NCBI GenBank assembly: GCA_963588905.1
Contig: CAVAJF010000013.1
Coordinates: 62,001-126,000 of the forward strand
Length of the DNA: 64,000 nucleotides
From: Butyricicoccus_A sp963588905
GTDB lineage: Bacteria; Bacillota; Clostridia; Oscillospirales; Butyricicoccaceae
Direction: 5' to 3'
A program made the translations under genes and the position numbers. Position 1 is the stretch's first letter, and every line of letters starts with the position of its first letter. Shown here piece by piece: positions 1-8,151 of the stretch. The notes under the pieces were generated by a model. It was not told the DNA's origin. It was given only the letters and a program-made list of their open reading frames with translations, and made no database searches.

Positions 1-1
1 G

Positions 2-3000
2 TATAAGATTGCAGGCGAGCTGCTGCCGTGCGTATTCCACGTATCCGCACGTACTGTTGCTTCCCATGCACTGAATATCTTTGGCGACCATTCCGATGTT
101 ATGGCATGTCGTCAGACCGGTTTCGCTATGCTGTGCGAGACCAACCCGCAGGAAGTTATGGACCTGTCCGCTGTTGCTCACTGTGCAGCAATCGAGGGCC
201 GCGTTCCGTTCATCAACTTCTTTGACGGCTTCCGCACCTCTCATGAGATCCAGAAGATCGCTGTATGGGATTACGACGATCTGGCTGATATGTGCGACAT
301 GAAGGCTGTTGAGGAGTTCCGTGCCCGCGCACTGAATCCGGAGCATCCGGTTATGCGTGGTTCCCACGAAAACGGCGACATCTTCTTCCAGCATCGTGAG
401 GCTTCCAACGTTTACTACGAAGCAGTTCCGGAAATCGTTGAGAAGTACATGGGCAAGGTTAACGAGAAGCTGGGCACCGACTACAAGCTGTTCAACTACT
501 ACGGTGCACCGGACGCTGAGCGCGTTATCATCGCTATGGGCTCCATCTGCGACGTAGCAGAAGAAGTTATCGATTACCTGACCGCTCAGGGCGAGAAGGT
601 TGGTCTGGTAAAGGTTCGCCTGTACCGTCCGTTCCGCGCTGACAAGCTGCTGGAAGCTATCCCGGCAACCGCTAAGAAGATTGCCGTTCTCGACCGCACC
701 AAGGAGCCGGGCTCCCAGGGCGAGCCGCTGTACCAGGATGTTGTATTTGCTCTGGCAAATGCAGGCAGATCCGTATTTACCTGCGGCGGCCGTTACGGTC
801 TGGGCTCCAAGGATACGCCTCCGTCTTCCGTATTCGCTGTATACGAAGAGCTGGCTAAGGACGAGCCGAAGAAGCAGTTCACCCTCGGCATCGTGGATGA
901 TGTTACCAACCTGTCTCTGGCAGAGCATCCGTCCCCGAACACCGCAGCTGAAGGCACCATCGAATGTAAGTTCTGGGGTCTGGGCGGCGACGGTACCGTT
1001 GGTGCGAACAAGAACTCTATCAAGATCATCGGCGACAACACCGATAACTACGTACAGGCTTACTTCCAGTACGACTCCAAGAAGACTGGCGGCGTAACCG
1101 TATCGCATCTGCGCTTCGGTGCTAAGCCGATCAAGTCCCCTTACTATATTAACAAGGCTGACTTCGTTGCATGTCACAACCCGTCCTACGTTGTCAAGGG
1201 CTACAAGATGGTCAACGACGTAAAGCCGGGCGGCGTATTCCTGATTAACTGCCAGTGGACGCCGGAAGAGCTGAACGAGTACATGCCGGCTGAGGCTAAG
1301 CGTTACATCGCTAAGAACAACATTCAGCTGTACACCATCAACGCAATTGATCTGGCTATCAAGATTGGCATGGGCAAGCGCACCAACACCATTCTGCAGT
1401 CCGCATTCTTCTCCCTGGCTAAGGTAATGCCGGAAGAGACTGCTATCCAGCTGATGAAGGACGCTGCTACCCATTCTTACCTGAAGAAGGGTCAGGACAT
1501 CGTTGATATGAACCATAAGGCAATCGAGCTGGGCGCTACCGCTTACGAGAAGATCGACGTTCCGGCTGATTGGGCTAACGCAGTTGACGCAGCTCCGGCA
1601 GAAGCTCCGGAAGGCCGCGAGAAGACTGTCAAGATGGTTACCAACCTGATGGAGCCGATCGACCGCATGGATGGCGACTCCCTGCCGGTATCCGCATTTA
1701 CCGATTACGTAGACGGTACCTACGAGCACGGCGCAGCTGCTTACGAGAAGCGCGGCACCGCTGTTACCGTACCGACTTGGGACGCTGAAAAGTGTGTTCA
1801 GTGTAACCAGTGTGCATATGTTTGCCCGCACGCTACCATCCGTCCGTTCGCTCTGACCGAGGAAGAAGTTGCAGCAGCTCCGTCTGCTATCAAGACTGCT
1901 CCGATCAAGGTTGGCGCTGGCAAGGGCGTTTACTCCTTCACCATGTCTGTTTCCCCGCTCGACTGCATGGGCTGTGGTGTCTGCATCGGCGTTTGCCCGA
2001 CCAAGGCTCTGACCATGGTTCCGCAGCATGAGGAAGCTGCTCAGGCTGAGGTATTTGAGTACACTGTAAATAAGGTTTCCCGCAAGCCGGAGATGGAAGA
2101 CATCAAGACTGTCAAGGGTTCCCAGTTCAAGCAGCCGCTGCTTGAGTTCTCTGGTTCCTGCGCTGGCTGTGCTGAGACCTCCTACGCTCGTCTGATTACC
2201 CAGGTATGCGGCGATCGTATGTACATCTCCAACGCTACTGGTTGTTCCTCTATCTGGGGCGGCCCAGCAGCTACTTCCCCGTACACCGTCAACAAGGACG
2301 GCCGTGGTCCGGCATGGGCTAACTCCCTGTTCGAGGACAACGCTGAGCATGGTCTGGGCATGTATCATGGCCAGAAGGCACTGCGTGAGAACCTGAAGGC
2401 TAAGACCGAGGCTCTGATCGCTGTACCGTATGCACAGCAGGCTCTGAAGGATGCTGCTCAGAAGTGGCTGGATACTTACGCTGACGGCGTAGCTAACCAG
2501 GCTGCAACCGAGGCTTACATCGCTGCTCTGGAGAGCAACGTTGAGCCGAACTGCGACTGCGAGGCTTGCACGCTGGCATCTGAGATCCTGGCTAAGAAGG
2601 ATTACCTGTCCAAGAAGTCCGTATGGATCTTCGGCGGCGACGGTTGGGCTTACGACATCGGCTTCGGCGGTCTGGATCACGTTCTGGCTTCCGGCGAAGA
2701 CATCAATGTCATGGTATTCGATACCGAAGTTTACTCCAACACCGGCGGACAGGCTTCCAAGGCTACCAACATCGGCGCTGTTGCTCAGTTCGCTGCTGCT
2801 GGTAAGTCCATTCAGAAGAAGTCTCTGGCTGAGATCGCAATGTCCTACGGCTACATCTACGTAGCTCAGGTTGCTATGGGCGCTAACCCGCAGCAGACCC
2901 TGAAGGCTATTGCAGAAGCTGAAGCATATCCGGGACCGTCTCTGGTTATCGGCTACGCTCCGTGTGAGATGCACTCCATCAAGGGCGGCATGAAGAACTG

Positions 3001-3280
3001 CCAGTCCGAGATGAAGAAGGCTGTTGACTGCGGCTACTGGAACATGTTCCGCTTCAATCCGACCCTGAAGGCTGAGGGCAAGAACCCGTTCATCATCGAC
3101 TCCAAGGCACCGAAGGAAGACGGCTATCAGGCATTCCTGATGGGCGAGGCTCGCTTCTCCGCTCTGACCCGTTCCTTCCCGGAGCGTGCAAAGGAGCTGT
3201 TTGCGAAGTCCGAGGACAAGGCTGCTCTGCGTTACAAGCATCTGCTTAACCTGCAGGAAATGTACGGCAAGGACATCTAA
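2..3280 (+). CDS. nifJ: Pyruvate:ferredoxin (flavodoxin) oxidoreductase, 5'-truncated by window edge
   Basis: Cytoplasmic enzyme that converts pyruvate and CoA to acetyl-CoA and CO2 and reduces ferredoxin; it is central to clostridial fermentation. The frame is open from base 2, so the ATG at 101 is internal; 1092 residues are visible, and about 80-100 N-terminal residues are missing compared with the usual ~1170-1200. Visible features: two ferredoxin-type clusters, CVQCNQCAYVCP near 1795 and CMGCGVCIGVCP near 1963; the CAGCAETS segment near 2159; and the TPP-binding GDGWAYDIGFGG near 2638 followed by an asparagine-containing VYSNTGGQ. All domains after the N-terminal part are intact. Strongly biased, C-rich codon use fits very high expression. 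A strong terminator follows at 3320-3350. Confidence 0.98.
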   Translation, partial: YKIAGELLPCVFHVSARTVASHALNIFGDHSDVMACRQTGFAMLCETNPQEVMDLSAVAHCAAIEGRVPFINFFDGFRTSHEIQKIAVWDYDDLADMCDMKAVEEFRARALNPEHPVMRGSHENGDIFFQHREASNVYYEAVPEIVEKYMGKVNEKLGTDYKLFNYYGAPDAERVIIAMGSICDVAEEVIDYLTAQGEKVGLVKVRLYRPFRADKLLEAIPATAKKIAVLDRTKEPGSQGEPLYQDVVFALANAGRSVFTCGGRYGLGSKDTPPSSVFAVYEELAKDEPKKQFTLGIVDDVTNLSLAEHPSPNTAAEGTIECKFWGLGGDGTVGANKNSIKIIGDNTDNYVQAYFQYDSKKTGGVTVSHLRFGAKPIKSPYYINKADFVACHNPSYVVKGYKMVNDVKPGGVFLINCQWTPEELNEYMPAEAKRYIAKNNIQLYTINAIDLAIKIGMGKRTNTILQSAFFSLAKVMPEETAIQLMKDAATHSYLKKGQDIVDMNHKAIELGATAYEKIDVPADWANAVDAAPAEAPEGREKTVKMVTNLMEPIDRMDGDSLPVSAFTDYVDGTYEHGAAAYEKRGTAVTVPTWDAEKCVQCNQCAYVCPHATIRPFALTEEEVAAAPSAIKTAPIKVGAGKGVYSFTMSVSPLDCMGCGVCIGVCPTKALTMVPQHEEAAQAEVFEYTVNKVSRKPEMEDIKTVKGSQFKQPLLEFSGSCAGCAETSYARLITQVCGDRMYISNATGCSSIWGGPAATSPYTVNKDGRGPAWANSLFEDNAEHGLGMYHGQKALRENLKAKTEALIAVPYAQQALKDAAQKWLDTYADGVANQAATEAYIAALESNVEPNCDCEACTLASEILAKKDYLSKKSVWIFGGDGWAYDIGFGGLDHVLASGEDINVMVFDTEVYSNTGGQASKATNIGAVAQFAAAGKSIQKKSLAEIAMSYGYIYVAQVAMGANPQQTLKAIAEAEAYPGPSLVIGYAPCEMHSIKGGMKNCQSEMKKAVDCGYWNMFRFNPTLKAEGKNPFIIDSKAPKEDGYQAFLMGEARFSALTRSFPERAKELFAKSEDKAALRYKHLLNLQEMYGKDI

Positions 3281-3319
3281 TTCTTTCCGAAACATAGGAT
3301 AAATTTGTATAGAAACGAG

Positions 3320-3350
3320 AATCCCCGGCGGAAATTCCGCCGGGGATTTT
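3320..3350 (+). terminator. Intrinsic terminator of the pyruvate:ferredoxin oxidoreductase gene
   Basis: Near-perfect palindrome (arms ATCCCCGGCGGAA and TTCCGCCGGGGAT) followed by a T-rich tract, 40 nt after the stop codon. Confidence 0.9.
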
Positions 3351-3367
3351 ATTTATAGCTATGATAG

Positions 3368-3898
3368 TTAGATGTGCTGTAAGTACCGATACTTGTTCGT
3401 CGTGTCATAAAACGTAACAACGAAGATAAAGGCAACAGCAAGGGTAACAACCGTGACCGCTATCTCCAACCCATTGTTCATCATGGCAAGCAGCTGTGCA
3501 GCAGCCTTGCAGACGGTATATGCACCGGCCAGCGGAACCAGCCGTCTTGCGCTCAGCGTGCACAGATGCTTTTTCTCCAAGGCCTTGATGCCGTCAGTAA
3601 TCTTGTACGCCATCGCAAAGAAGCAAAGCGCGGCGAGAACGTTCAGCACAGCCAAAAGTCCTGCGCGGCGCGTCATCGGCAGCAGCTGAATCATGTAAAT
3701 CACGCCGGTAAAGACGGCAATCTCCAGAGCCAGCGGAACAAGGTTTTCAAAGATGCCTTCCTCCTGCCATACCTCCTTGAGACCGGCTGCCACGAGCAGA
3801 TACCCAAGGAAAGCCGGAAGCAGTCCAATCATGTACCCGCCAAGCGTCACATTGACATTGAACAGAATAAAAATCAATCCAGCGAAAATCTTTTTCAT
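3368..3898 (-). CDS. Hypothetical polytopic membrane protein
   Basis: A 176-residue protein with about five hydrophobic segments: an N-terminal pair (FAGLIFILFNVNV, IGLLPAFLGYLLVAAGL), then helices around residues 55-75, 85-105 and 140-160. No domain is recognised. The ATG at 3898 is chosen because GAGGTG lies 6 nt upstream; an upstream GTG in frame lacks spacing for a ribosome binding site. It converges with the oxidoreductase gene and stands alone, downstream of the fruK terminator. Function unknown; it is probably an integral membrane protein of the cytoplasmic membrane. Confidence 0.75.
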   Translation of the reverse strand: MKKIFAGLIFILFNVNVTLGGYMIGLLPAFLGYLLVAAGLKEVWQEEGIFENLVPLALEIAVFTGVIYMIQLLPMTRRAGLLAVLNVLAALCFFAMAYKITDGIKALEKKHLCTLSARRLVPLAGAYTVCKAAAQLLAMMNNGLEIAVTVVTLAVAFIFVVTFYDTTNKYRYLQHI

Positions 3899-3928
3899 AT
3901 CTGCCACCTCATTTCTATTGTGTCAAAC

Positions 3929-3987
3929 AAAACAGCGCCGCACAACGTATGCCTATTTCCATCCATACCCTGTTGCAGCGCTGTTTT
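3929..3987 (-). terminator. Terminator of fruK
   Basis: Long hairpin with arms AAAACAGCGC and GCGCTGTTTT just after the fruK stop codon, followed on the minus strand by GTTTG. The arms extend imperfectly inward through GTTG/CAAC. Confidence 0.7.
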
Positions 3988-3999
3988 TTGATTTTGTTG

Positions 4000-4938
4000 T
4001 TATAGGGTATAGACCTTCAATGTTTCATATACCTCATATGCTTCCTTCATGGTCGCCATCTGCGTACCCGGAAGCTTTGCGCTCGCCGTGCCCATTGCTA
4101 CAGCGAACTTTGCCGTCTCTTCATACGACATGCCCTGACTGTATGCGTGCGCAATAGCACCCACCATCGCGTCACCGGAGCCGACCGCACTCTGTGCCAC
4201 CGGACCTGCGTTCGCAATAATATACAGCGGCTTGTCCTCATGGTTGACGAAGATTGCACCGTTGTGTCCCAGAGATGCACAAATAGTCTGTGCGCCCTCT
4301 GCCAGCAGCGGCTTGACGTACTCATACGCCTGTTCCGGATCATGGGTACGCGGCTTGCCGGTCAGCTTTGCCAACTCGGTCGAGTTCGGTTTGATAAAGT
4401 CCGGCTTGAATGGCAGCGTGCTGCGCATCGTATCGCCGTCACTATCAATCAGCAGCGAACAGCCCGCTTTTTTGATGATACGGATGATCTTCAGATACTG
4501 CTTCTCCTTCATTCCTGGCGGGATTCTGCCGCACAGAACGAGCAGGTTCTTCGGATCGAGATACGTCTTGAGCTTTTCGATAAAGCGCAAATAATCTTCT
4601 TCTTCAACCGCGGTGCCCGGCTCGTTAAAGTCGGTGTGCTCACCGCCCGGATGAACAATCTGTGTGTTGGTACGGGTCTCACCCGTTACGTCGGTGAAAT
4701 CATGCGTGATTCCCAGAGCGGTCAATGCGTTTTTCAAGGCTCTGCCGTTGTTTCCGGCAGTAAAGCCGAGCGCTACGCATTCTCCGCCGATTGCACGAAT
4801 CGCTCTGGAAACGTTGATGCCGCGGCCACCGACTTCCACATAGCTCTTTACAACGCTGTTCACCGTGCTCAGCTCCACCGGGCCGTCAAGCACCAGTGTG
4901 CGGTCAATCGCCGGATTCAGCGTTATGGTAATAATCAT
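4000..4938 (-). CDS. fruK: 1-phosphofructokinase (PfkB family)
   Basis: Ribokinase/PfkB-fold sugar-phosphate kinase of 312 residues, the usual length for FruK/LacC. It phosphorylates fructose 1-phosphate (or a related ketose phosphate) with ATP to fructose 1,6-bisphosphate in the cytoplasm. The N-terminus MIITITLNPAIDRT and the GGRGINVSRA motif (residues 37-46) match the 1-phosphofructokinase group; KPN (183-185) and GSGDAMVGA (253-261, catalytic base Asp256) form the ATP-site signature. GGAGG precedes the ATG. No fructose PTS gene or FruR regulator is adjacent, so substrate assignment rests on family motifs; tagatose-6-phosphate kinase is the alternative. Confidence 0.9.
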   Translation of the reverse strand: MIITITLNPAIDRTLVLDGPVELSTVNSVVKSYVEVGGRGINVSRAIRAIGGECVALGFTAGNNGRALKNALTALGITHDFTDVTGETRTNTQIVHPGGEHTDFNEPGTAVEEEDYLRFIEKLKTYLDPKNLLVLCGRIPPGMKEKQYLKIIRIIKKAGCSLLIDSDGDTMRSTLPFKPDFIKPNSTELAKLTGKPRTHDPEQAYEYVKPLLAEGAQTICASLGHNGAIFVNHEDKPLYIIANAGPVAQSAVGSGDAMVGAIAHAYSQGMSYEETAKFAVAMGTASAKLPGTQMATMKEAYEVYETLKVYTL

Positions 4939-4960
4939 TGGATAAAACCCTCCTGCTCCT

Positions 4961-4993
4961 ACTCAAAATATCACACATCGTTTGCTTTTGAGT
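4961..4993. promoter_or_regulatory. Inverted repeat in fruK leader
   Basis: ACTCAAAA (4961-4968) and TTTTGAGT (4986-4993) form an 8-bp inverted repeat separated by 17 nt, between the fruK promoter and its ribosome binding site. It could be an operator or an RNA hairpin. Confidence 0.4.
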
Positions 4994-5002
4994 CCTACCT
5001 TT

Positions 5003-5031
5003 ATTGTACAAAATTTGTTTTCCAATGTAAA
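5003..5031 (-). promoter_or_regulatory. Sigma-A promoter of fruK
   Basis: On the minus strand TTTACA (5026-5031), a 17-bp spacer and TACAAT (5003-5008), about 65 nt upstream of the fruK start. Confidence 0.6.
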
Positions 5032-5069
5032 TGAAAATCCAAAAGAATTTCCAATTTTGCCGCAAATTT

Positions 5070-5564
5070 TTAACACAAAATTCGATCTTCTTTTTGTTGG
5101 ATTTGTCTCTCCTCGGTCTGCGGCGCAGACTGAATGGCATGGGGTTCTTCATTCGATGCATACAGCTCCTGCCGAATGACGCCAAACAAGTCTTCTGCCA
5201 TAATGATAATATTATGAATCTGTGCTTCCGTGATTTCAAACGGCAAATCGGTCGGATACCGCGTTTCAATATAGTAGTTATTGAGCGCTGCACTCTCGCC
5301 GAGATACCGAACAAATCTGTCATCCACCATCGCCGCCTGCCGGCAGAGGAAGGTGAGATTGTGTCCGTCAAAATGTCTGCCCAGCTTGAACAGCAGGTAT
5401 CCTTTGAGTGCTTTCTCAATCGCCTGCTGGCAGTGGAACGCCACCGCCATTTCGTCTCCGCCCCAAGTCAACAGGATGCGGGCACTTTGCAGGTCGCTGA
5501 GCGCTTTTTCCAGCCATTTGTAATAATACTGGCTGTCTGTATTACCTTTGCGACGTCTCGCCAT
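5070..5564 (-). CDS. HEPN domain protein
   Basis: A 164-residue helical protein with the pattern of the HEPN family (PF05168 type): AVAFHCQQAIEKALKGYLLF in the first half, GHNLTFL, and the family-typical NNYYIETRYP. The ATG at 5564 is preferred because AAGGGA lies 10 nt upstream and it gives the short overlap expected with its partner; a longer in-frame form from 5615 would start deep inside the upstream gene. It overlaps the upstream nucleotidyltransferase-like gene by 23 bp, so the two are translationally coupled as an MNT/HEPN pair. The canonical RNase motif of toxic HEPN proteins (R-x4-6-H in the late helix) is not evident at its usual place; an RHFDGH segment has the spacing but sits in a structural position. 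A toxin role is therefore uncertain. Confidence 0.85.
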   Translation of the reverse strand: MARRRKGNTDSQYYYKWLEKALSDLQSARILLTWGGDEMAVAFHCQQAIEKALKGYLLFKLGRHFDGHNLTFLCRQAAMVDDRFVRYLGESAALNNYYIETRYPTDLPFEITEAQIHNIIIMAEDLFGVIRQELYASNEEPHAIQSAPQTEERQIQQKEDRILC

Positions 5565-5850
5565 AAAGCACCGTTCCCTTCTTCTCGATCGCAGATGCAT
5601 AGCTGCCGCTGTCACTCAGCAGCTCCCGCCATTCATCGGTTCGGTACAGCAAAAACTGCACCGGAATCGGCATATTGATCTTCAGGTACAGCTTGCGCAG
5701 CAGCTCTGTCTTATTGCATTGATCCAGAATAATACACAGATCTGCCGATTTCATGTCATGGCTGCCTACCACAAATTTTTCTCCGTACAAAATAACACGG
5801 CGCGGACGACAGCAAGCCAGTACCCCCTTGAGAAGTTCCTCGCGTTTCAT
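5542..5850 (-). CDS. MNT-type nucleotidyltransferase-like protein, degenerate active site
   Basis: A 102-residue minimal-nucleotidyltransferase-like protein, the usual partner of HEPN proteins. Family members carry G-S-x-n-D-x-D plus a third acidic residue. Here the RVILYG strand is kept, but Gly-Ser is Gly-Glu (YGEKF), the DxD appears as SAD (KSADLCIILD), and the third Asp position reads Gln (PVQFLLYR). GGAGGG precedes the ATG. It overlaps the downstream HEPN gene by 23 bp. In known MNT/HEPN modules the MNT partner AMPylates or sequesters the HEPN toxin; with two of three catalytic Asp residues gone this copy would at most act by binding. Assignment rests on fold-level similarity and gene pairing. 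Confidence 0.7.
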   Translation of the reverse strand: MKREELLKGVLACCRPRRVILYGEKFVVGSHDMKSADLCIILDQCNKTELLRKLYLKINMPIPVQFLLYRTDEWRELLSDSGSYASAIEKKGTVLYGETSQR

Positions 5851-5871
5851 GGGCGTTCCCTCCTTTGGTAT

Positions 5872-6597
5872 TTATCTCTCGGAAAAAGTCACCTCAGCCT
5901 GTACTTTTTCCTGCTCCCCTTCACAGGCGCAGACACAAAACGTGCCGTTTTTTGTCATTCCCTGTTTGATGGCGAGTTCGGTTCCGCAGCGATTTTCTGC
6001 CAGATAATTGACCTGCAAGCCAGAGACCCAACGGTTCTCATGCTGCTCCAGCCCAAACGCATCGGACAAAATATCCACTGCTTTGACATTATTCAGATGT
6101 CGATTGACATCCGTATCACTATAGCGCACCGTGCGCGTAAAGCACGGCTGCATTTCTTCCGGAATAATTGCTCGAAGCTGTTCCGTCAATCCGGTGTCCT
6201 GCGGCGGAAAGCCAATGCCTATTTTCTTTGGCAGCAGCAAGCTGCGCGATTCTATATCAACGATTGCCCATATTGTGACAGCGTGTCCTATGACACCGGT
6301 TTGATCTTCAAAGAGAAAGTCTCGATACCACGATGCACCGCGCAGCTTGCGCGGCAGCGTCGTCAGACGAATGGTCTCATACGGCTGCAGCGGTCGATCC
6401 AGCTGATATTTCAGGCGGGAGAGTACCCAAAACCCATGGTGTTCTTTGAGTGCCTCTGCGCCGATTCCCATGACTTCCGCATGGCGTGTGGCGAGATCCT
6501 GCATAAAATCGACAATCGCAGACGGTCTCGCCAGACCACGGCAATCGGTCTGACCAATATCTACAACATATTCTCTGGAGAGCTGACACTCTGGCAT
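5872..6597 (-). CDS. Acyl-ACP thioesterase (FatA/FatB family)
   Basis: A 241-residue protein of the bacterial acyl-ACP thioesterase family (PF01643), which hydrolyses acyl-ACP to free fatty acid and ends chain elongation in the cytoplasm. It shows the double hot-dog arrangement: an N-terminal half with FWVLSRLKYQLDRPLQPYETI, then SDTDVNRHLNNVKAVD in the second half, which holds the Asn/His pair typical of the active site. Length matches bacterial members. GGAGG precedes the ATG. It is divergent from the GHL10-like gene, and ends 21 nt before the MNT/HEPN pair, so read-through into that pair is likely. Confidence 0.9.
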   Translation of the reverse strand: MPECQLSREYVVDIGQTDCRGLARPSAIVDFMQDLATRHAEVMGIGAEALKEHHGFWVLSRLKYQLDRPLQPYETIRLTTLPRKLRGASWYRDFLFEDQTGVIGHAVTIWAIVDIESRSLLLPKKIGIGFPPQDTGLTEQLRAIIPEEMQPCFTRTVRYSDTDVNRHLNNVKAVDILSDAFGLEQHENRWVSGLQVNYLAENRCGTELAIKQGMTKNGTFCVCACEGEQEKVQAEVTFSER

Positions 6598-6642
6598 AGT
6601 CTGTATTCCTCCTGTTGGTTCGCGTTATTTTTTCTCACCTCT

Positions 6643-6648
6643 ATTATA
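6643..6648 (-). promoter_or_regulatory. -10 box of the acyl-ACP thioesterase gene
   Basis: TATAAT on the minus strand, 46 nt before the start codon; the -35 region (about 6666-6671) is poor (TTTCTT). Confidence 0.5.
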
Positions 6649-6671
6649 CCGCAGACCGGCGCAAAAAGAAA

Positions 6672-6683
6672 GCAATGCATTGC
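6672..6683. promoter_or_regulatory. Palindrome GCAATGCATTGC in divergent promoter region
   Basis: A perfect 12-bp palindrome immediately upstream of the thioesterase -35 region and about 95 nt before the GHL10-like gene; placed as an operator would be for a dimeric regulator. Confidence 0.4.
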
Positions 6684-6776
6684 TCGAATCCGTAGAATAT
6701 GATACACTAAATTTTACATTCTATGCATATCGCAAAGCCTGTCCGCGTAGGATGAATCAGAAACGGAGGACTGTCC

Positions 6777-8075
6777 ATGAAAAAGCTGTGTATGCTGTCT
6801 GCACTCTTTCTTATCCTCACCTGCGGCATTGTATGCTATTCCGCAGAAATCACTCCCTTTACGTTTTTCTCTGCTCTGCGCAGCTCTGCCCTCGCTGCCG
6901 CACAGCCGCAGGAAACGCCGCAATCTACTCCATCCACGCAGTCTGCTTCTTTATCTGCTGAGACACAAACGCGCGGTGTCTGGGTGGCAACGGCATATGC
7001 GATTGATTATCCCTCTCAGCCCACAACAGACGCTGACACACTGCGCAGCGAGTGCAACACCTTGCTCGACCGCATCGCAGCAAGCGGCGCGAATACCGTC
7101 TATTTTCAAGTCCGGCCGTCTTGCGACGCCCTGTACAGATCCTCTATCTTCCCATGGAGCCGCTATTTGACCGGCTCGTGTGGCACAGCGCCCTCTGATT
7201 CCTTTGATCCACTCGCGTATTGGGTAGAGCAGGCTCACGCCCGCAATCTCCGGCTGGAAGCCTGGGTAAATCCATACCGCATCTGCGCCGGAGCCAATGC
7301 ACAGAGCGATTTTGATTCTCTACCGGATTCCTCACCTGCCAAGCAGCATCCGGACTGGGTCGTCTCCTGTGACGGCGGATATTATTTCAATCCCGGCATC
7401 GCAGAGGTGCGACAACTCATCTGTGACGGCGTATCGGAAATTGTCAGCAAATACGCCGTGGACGGCATTCAATTTGACGATTATTTTTATCCGTCTACCA
7501 ACTTCGACGACGCAGCCACCTATCAGGCTTCCGGCAGCGATCTGCCGCTGGCAGACTGGCGGCGCGACAATGTGAATCAGCTCGTACAGGCGGTAAACAC
7601 GGCTGTCCATCAAAACGCGATGCAGTCGGGCTGTCGATTTGGCATCAGCCCTTCCGGCATTTGGCGCAACAAGGGCATCAACGCATTTACCGGCAGCGAT
7701 ACCCATGGTTTTGAGCACTATACTTCGTCCTATGCCGATTCTCTGACATGGATCAAAAACGGCTGGATCGACTATATCTGCCCGCAAATCTATTGGCAAA
7801 TCGGCGACACAGCCGCGGATTTTGAAACCCTAGCCAACTGGTGGAGCCATCAGGTCAGCGGCACCGATGTACAGTTGGTGCTCGGTCTTGCCGCTTACAA
7901 AATCGGAGATAGCCAATACGGCGACGTCTGGGCAAGCGATGGCTGCGGTGAAATCGGTCGGCAGCTGGATCTTGCCGCCAGCATCAAAGACATTGACGGC
8001 TGCGCGCTGTTCAGCTGTAAAAACCTCTGCGACAATGACACGCTGTTCCAAACGGTACAGGAACGGTGGAAATAA
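6777..8075 (+). CDS. Secreted GHL10 family (DUF187) glycosyl-hydrolase-like protein
   Basis: A 432-residue exported protein with an N-terminal signal peptide (MKKLCMLSALFLILTCGIVC, Cys in lipobox-like position, so possibly a lipoprotein), a Pro/Ser/Thr-rich linker to about residue 62, then a TIM-barrel domain starting RGVWVATAYAIDYPS. GHL10/YngK signatures are visible: NTVYFQVRPSCDALYRS, LEAWVNPYRI, VDGIQFDDYFYP and WIDYICPQIYWQIG. Family members act on cell-wall or glycan substrates outside the membrane; the actual substrate is not known. Single-gene unit, ending at a terminator shared with the convergent SDR gene. Confidence 0.88.
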   Translation: MKKLCMLSALFLILTCGIVCYSAEITPFTFFSALRSSALAAAQPQETPQSTPSTQSASLSAETQTRGVWVATAYAIDYPSQPTTDADTLRSECNTLLDRIAASGANTVYFQVRPSCDALYRSSIFPWSRYLTGSCGTAPSDSFDPLAYWVEQAHARNLRLEAWVNPYRICAGANAQSDFDSLPDSSPAKQHPDWVVSCDGGYYFNPGIAEVRQLICDGVSEIVSKYAVDGIQFDDYFYPSTNFDDAATYQASGSDLPLADWRRDNVNQLVQAVNTAVHQNAMQSGCRFGISPSGIWRNKGINAFTGSDTHGFEHYTSSYADSLTWIKNGWIDYICPQIYWQIGDTAADFETLANWWSHQVSGTDVQLVLGLAAYKIGDSQYGDVWASDGCGEIGRQLDLAASIKDIDGCALFSCKNLCDNDTLFQTVQERWK

Positions 8076-8080
8076 ACGAA

Positions 8081-8130
8081 AACAGGCATCGTCCAATCAG
8101 AAATTTCTGAAAGGTCGATGCCTGCTTTAT
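8081..8130. terminator. Bidirectional terminator between GHL10-like and SDR genes
   Basis: Arms AACAGGCATCG (8081-8091) and CGATGCCTGCTT (8116-8127); T-rich on both outgoing strands. Confidence 0.8.
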
Positions 8131-8151
8131 CTTGGAGAGTGTTGTGTAATC

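Noticed and set aside
101..3280. ATG at 101 as the start of the pyruvate:ferredoxin oxidoreductase gene
   Set aside because: The frame is open and homologous back to base 2 (HVSARTVASHALNIFGDH), so the gene is cut by the window edge.
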